Source: Candidatus Peregrinibacteria bacterium (GTDB taxonomy: Bacteria > Patescibacteriota > Gracilibacteria > UBA1369 > LOWO2-01-FULL-3). Taken from it: DNA of 9,051 nucleotides. The DNA lies in assembly GCA_016214225.1 (NCBI GenBank), contig JACROX010000095.1, positions 1 through 9,051 of the forward strand, in the 5' to 3' direction. The notes below the pieces were generated by a model that did not search any database, was not told the DNA's origin, and saw only the letters and a program-made list of their open reading frames with translations. A program made the translations under genes and the position numbers. How positions within the stretch are numbered: position 1 is the first letter of the stretch; each line of letters begins with the position of its first letter. This document shows positions 7,229 through 9,051 of the stretch, in pieces.

Positions 7229-7846
7229 ATGGAAAATTATTTAACAGAGAAACAGGAGGCAGTCCTCAAATTTATTGAGGAATATCAAATAGCGCATGGC
7301 AAGTCTCCGACACTGAGAGAGATGCGCGAGCATTTTAATGTCAGTTCGGATAATAGTATTCTAAAGCATGTAAAAGCTTTGGAGGAAAAGGGTTTTATTC
7401 AAAAGGATGATACTCCAAGGGGTATAGCGCTTCTTTCAAATGTCAAAGAAAGGCTCACCGGATCGGGTGGAGTTAATATTCCATTGCTTGGATTTATTCC
7501 CGCGGGAGGGCCTGTTTTAACCGATGAATATATAGAGAAGTTTGTTACTCTCGGCGCGGAATTTGCAAAGGATGAAAAAGATTATTTTATGCTGAGAGTT
7601 ACAGGCATGAGTATGATTGACGCTGGAATTTTTGAAGGCGATATGGTCCTTGTTAATATTAAAAAAGAGCCTAGAGATGGAGATGTTGTTGTCGCGTTGA
7701 TTGATAACGCCAATACCTTGAAACGATTAGTTAAAAAAGATGGAAAAATTTATTTGAAAGCCGAAAATAAAAATTATCATGATATTTATCCCGCTGACAA
7801 CTTAATTATTCAGGGTGTCGTTACTGCTTTAATAAGACAATATTAA
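7229..7846 (+). CDS. lexA: LexA repressor (SOS regulator, S24 peptidase)
   Basis: The 205-residue product has standard LexA length and architecture. Residues 1-65 form a winged helix-turn-helix: LTEKQEAVLKFIEEY, the SPTLREMREHF recognition region and KALEEKGFIQKD. The C-terminal part is the latent serine peptidase. The self-cleavage bond is A92-G93 in GFIPAGGPV, the nucleophile is S128 in TGMSMIDAGI and the general base is K165 in NTLKRL; all three are in the expected order, so RecA-stimulated autocleavage should work. The start is the ATG just after a strong promoter overlapped by two palindromic sites, implying autorepression. The gene is divergent from the hsd operon, and a small basic ORF follows 11 nt after its stop. 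Known LexA proteins repress DNA repair genes; which genes this one controls beyond itself is not visible except possibly hsdR. Confidence 0.96.
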   Translation: MENYLTEKQEAVLKFIEEYQIAHGKSPTLREMREHFNVSSDNSILKHVKALEEKGFIQKDDTPRGIALLSNVKERLTGSGGVNIPLLGFIPAGGPVLTDEYIEKFVTLGAEFAKDEKDYFMLRVTGMSMIDAGIFEGDMVLVNIKKEPRDGDVVVALIDNANTLKRLVKKDGKIYLKAENKNYHDIYPADNLIIQGVVTALIRQY

Positions 7847-7857
7847 CCAAGAATTAT

Positions 7858-8058
7858 ATGTTTATAACTTTAACAATCGAAACAAATAAGTTGAAAAATG
7901 CTTCAGTTAAACTGCGGAAATCAAACATAAAAATTTCCAAAGGGTGGAGAAACGCGGTTCATTTCAGGAAACGAAGTTTTATTCAAAAACTTAAAAGTAA
8001 ACTTCACAACTGGAAAAATAAAAAGTATATTTTGGAAGGACAAACTGTTATGTTTTAA
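7858..8058 (+). CDS. Small very basic protein of unknown function
   Basis: A 66-codon frame starts 11 nt after the lexA stop with ATG and ends TAA. The product has 17 Lys/Arg against 2 acidic residues, with a central cluster (FRKRSFIQKLKSKLHNWKNKK). No signal peptide or membrane helix is seen. The short gap suggests cotranscription with lexA, which would make it SOS-regulated. A basic protein of this size could bind nucleic acid, but no family is recognised. The AT-rich, lysine-heavy composition (AAA codons) is also what chance would give in AT-rich DNA, so coding status is uncertain. Upstream AAGAA is at best a weak ribosome site. Confidence 0.4.
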   Translation: MFITLTIETNKLKNASVKLRKSNIKISKGWRNAVHFRKRSFIQKLKSKLHNWKNKKYILEGQTVMF

Positions 8059-8065
8059 GTAAAAT
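8037..8065 (+). promoter_or_regulatory. Candidate tRNA-Thr promoter
   Basis: AGGACA (8037-8042, four of six -35 bases) lies 17 bp before TAAAAT (8060-8065, five of six). The predicted start near 8072 would precede the tRNA by about 23 nt. It overlaps the end of the small basic ORF and a 10-bp tandem repeat, so the match may be partly chance. Confidence 0.35.
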
Positions 8066-8073
8066 GTTTTAAG
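8050..8073. repeat. Tandem 10-mer ATGTTTTAAG, period 14
   Basis: ATGTTTTAAG occurs at 8050-8059 and 8064-8073. The first copy contains the stop codon of the small basic ORF. It lies in the predicted tRNA promoter. Possibly a small duplication; function unknown. Confidence 0.4.
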
Positions 8074-8094
8074 ATGTTTGTTTTTTTAGGATCG

Positions 8095-8169
8095 GCCGGA
8101 GTAACTCAGGGGTAGAGTAGCTGTTTCGTAAACAGCAAGTCACGAGTTCAATTCTCGTCTCCGGCTCCA
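8095..8169 (+). tRNA. tRNA-Thr (anticodon CGU)
   Basis: A full cloverleaf of 75 nt with encoded CCA. The acceptor stem is GCCGGAG/CTCCGGC, the D arm ACTC/GAGT with GGGG in the loop, and the anticodon stem GCTGT/ACAGC with loop TTCGTAA (anticodon CGT at 8127-8129). The variable loop is AAGTC, the T arm ACGAG/CTCGT with TTCAATT. G1-C72 and C2-G71 are known threonine identity pairs. The discriminator is U rather than the A of E. coli tRNA-Thr. It reads ACG codons. No duplicate of its 3' end is seen in the window, so there is no sign of it being used as an attachment site. It lies 22 bp upstream of the COG3323 gene with no terminator between. Confidence 0.97.
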
Positions 8170-8191
8170 TCGCTTTGTAAGTTTTGTTTAT

Positions 8192-8512
8192 ATGGAATAC
8201 CAATTTGTAAAAATTGTTGTGTACGTGCCAAGTTCTCATGCCGATAAAGTGAGAGAGGCTTTGGTGGAGAGCGGGTGCGGACATATCGGGAATTATGACT
8301 CTTGCAGTTTCAGCGTGAAAGGCGTTGGACGATTTAGGCCGCTGGAAGGCGCAAATCCACATATCGGGAAAATCGGCGATATTGAGAAAGTTGAGGAAGA
8401 AAGAATAGAAACCGTTTGCCCTTTTGTAAAACTCAAAGAAGTTTTGTCCGCGGTTAGGGCGGTTCATCCTTATGAAGAGCCGGCGATTGATGTGTGTCCA
8501 CTATTAAATTAG
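8192..8512 (+). CDS. YqfO-like PII-like domain protein (COG3323, NIF3-associated)
   Basis: The 106-residue product corresponds to the domain that is inserted in the middle of long NIF3/YqfO (DUF34) proteins, here as a stand-alone protein. It begins with a beta strand (YQFVKIVVYVP), then an amphipathic helix (SSHADKVREALVESG), GCGHIGNYDSCSF (28-40), GVGRFRPLEGANPHIG (44-59) and HPYEEPAIDV (92-101), all characteristic of the family. The fold is ferredoxin/PII/CutA-like and usually trimeric. Biochemical function is not established. The NIF3 metal-binding half is absent, as in other COG3323 proteins, so this is not a truncation. The ATG start is 22 bp after tRNA-Thr with no Shine-Dalgarno. Its stop overlaps by 4 nt the stop of the convergent toxin gene. 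Confidence 0.88.
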   Translation: MEYQFVKIVVYVPSSHADKVREALVESGCGHIGNYDSCSFSVKGVGRFRPLEGANPHIGKIGDIEKVEEERIETVCPFVKLKEVLSAVRAVHPYEEPAIDVCPLLN

Positions 8513-8775
8513 TTGTATATTTCTTTTCTGTGCTTTATTGATAGGATCCATATTTCGCCTTTCTCTGTTTTCGCTTCTATTATCGCTCTGTAGTCGCCTA
8601 TTCTAAATCTATGTGTTGCCGGTGACATGTTTGCCAATGGTTTTGCGAAACTTAAAGGATGGGTAGTGTTTAAAAACCATTCCAATTTATTTAGGATTCT
8701 TAACGCTAATCTCGGATTTAAATTATTTAAATCTTTGCTTGCCGTTTTTGAATAGACCAATCTCATTTGTTTCAC
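8509..8775 (-). CDS. RelE/ParE-superfamily toxin
   Basis: The 88-residue product has the toxin fold order: strand RLVYSK, helices (KDLNNLNPRLALRILNKLEWFL), then the beta core RFRIGDYRAIIEAK (56-69) and the C-terminal strand plus KHRKEIYN (81-88). The R-x-R-I-G-D-Y-R and H-R-K-E-I-Y patterns are typical. These toxins act on ribosome-bound mRNA (RelE) or gyrase (ParE); which one cannot be told from sequence alone. The lysine/arginine-rich C-terminus favours mRNA interferase. It is downstream of and overlaps the antitoxin by GTGA if GTG is the start (8775); an ATG start at 8766 would give 85 residues and no overlap. It is convergent with the COG3323 gene and shares 4 nt at the stops. Confidence 0.88.
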   Translation of the reverse strand: MKQMRLVYSKTASKDLNNLNPRLALRILNKLEWFLNTTHPLSFAKPLANMSPATHRFRIGDYRAIIEAKTEKGEIWILSIKHRKEIYN

Positions 8776-9041
8776 TTAAAGCTTCGCGCTTTCTTTGCAA
8801 TTTGAGCTTTAAGTTCTTTGTGTGACACATAGTCCCCTTTTTCTATCTGATCGTGGGCTATTTTGAATCCCCGCAAGATTCCTTCTCTTGTTTTCATTGA
8901 GAAAGGTATGCCTTTGTCTTCAACCACCTTTGCCAGATATATTTTTATACCTGTCGATAAATCCAGTCCAAGTTTGGAAAAGATTTTTGAAGCCTTGGCT
9001 TTTGTCTCTACAGGAACGCGTATATGTACAAGTGTTGTCAT
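8772..9041 (-). CDS. RelB/DinJ-family antitoxin
   Basis: The 89-residue product begins with a ribbon-helix-helix: strand TTLVHIRVP (2-10), helix VETKAKASKIFSKLG, LDLSTGIKIYLAKVVEDKGIPF (26-47), where the GIPF turn is typical of RelB/DinJ. The C-terminal half (48-89) is charged and should wrap the toxin. It is first in the pair and its TGA overlaps the toxin GTG start, the usual coupled arrangement. The promoter and any autoregulatory operator lie outside the right edge. In E. coli dinJ is LexA-regulated; only 10 bp upstream are visible here, so that cannot be tested. Confidence 0.9.
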   Translation of the reverse strand: MTTLVHIRVPVETKAKASKIFSKLGLDLSTGIKIYLAKVVEDKGIPFSMKTREGILRGFKIAHDQIEKGDYVSHKELKAQIAKKARSFK

Positions 9042-9051
9042 ATTGGATATA

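Noticed and set aside
8095..8169. tRNA-Thr as an integration site for a mobile island
   Set aside because: No integrase gene and no repeated copy of the tRNA 3' end are present in the window.
8069..8467. Minus-strand frame of 132 codons across the tRNA and the COG3323 gene
   Set aside because: It is antisense to a clear tRNA and a clear protein. Its C-terminal end (ETRIELVTCCLRNSYSTPEL) is the typical spurious translation antisense to a tRNA.
1..9051. CRISPR array, insertion sequence or transposase
   Set aside because: No regularly spaced repeats, no transposase-like frame and no terminal inverted repeats were seen.

Overview
The window reads as an AT-rich bacterial chromosome segment using the standard code (TAA, TAG and TGA all serve as stops; TGA ends the antitoxin gene). 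The gene set (LemA, a DinD-like Bro-N protein inside a type I restriction operon, LexA, a stand-alone COG3323 protein, RelBE-type toxin-antitoxin), the near absence of Shine-Dalgarno sites and the AT-rich leaders would suit a Candidate Phyla Radiation (Patescibacteria)-type genome. That placement is an inference from gene style, not from a marker gene.

Left edge (1-807): the C-terminal 130 residues of a LemA-family protein on the + strand, then about 410 bp without an intact gene. This gap holds an 11-bp direct repeat, a start-less protein-like open frame on the - strand that looks like a gene remnant, and a weak hairpin plus T-run that could end the restriction operon.

Centre (808-7020, - strand): a tight three-gene operon, transcribed right to left: hsdR (restriction/translocation subunit), a Bro-N/DinD-like protein, and a single gene that fuses the HsdM methyltransferase to a complete two-TRD HsdS specificity subunit. 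Both internal junctions are the same nine bases, TAA-ATT-ATG. The products should form a type I restriction-modification enzyme. The DinD-like protein is an embedded accessory gene of unknown role.

Right of the operon (7021-8058): a 208-bp divergent control region and lexA on the + strand. The lexA promoter (TTGACG, 17 bp, TATAGT) is covered by two near-palindromic 16-bp sites with centres 21 bp apart, the most striking regulatory feature of the window and probably the LexA operators of this lineage. The sequence differs from the familiar E. coli and Bacillus SOS boxes. A small, very basic ORF follows lexA closely.

Right edge (8059-9051): tRNA-Thr(CGU), a COG3323/YqfO-like small protein 22 bp after it, and, convergent with that and overlapping its stop codon, a RelE/ParE-type toxin with its upstream RelB/DinJ-type antitoxin.

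Working model: a LexA-controlled divergent region lies beside a type I restriction operon that carries a homologue of a known SOS protein family (DinD). This suggests, but does not prove, a link between DNA-damage signalling and restriction.
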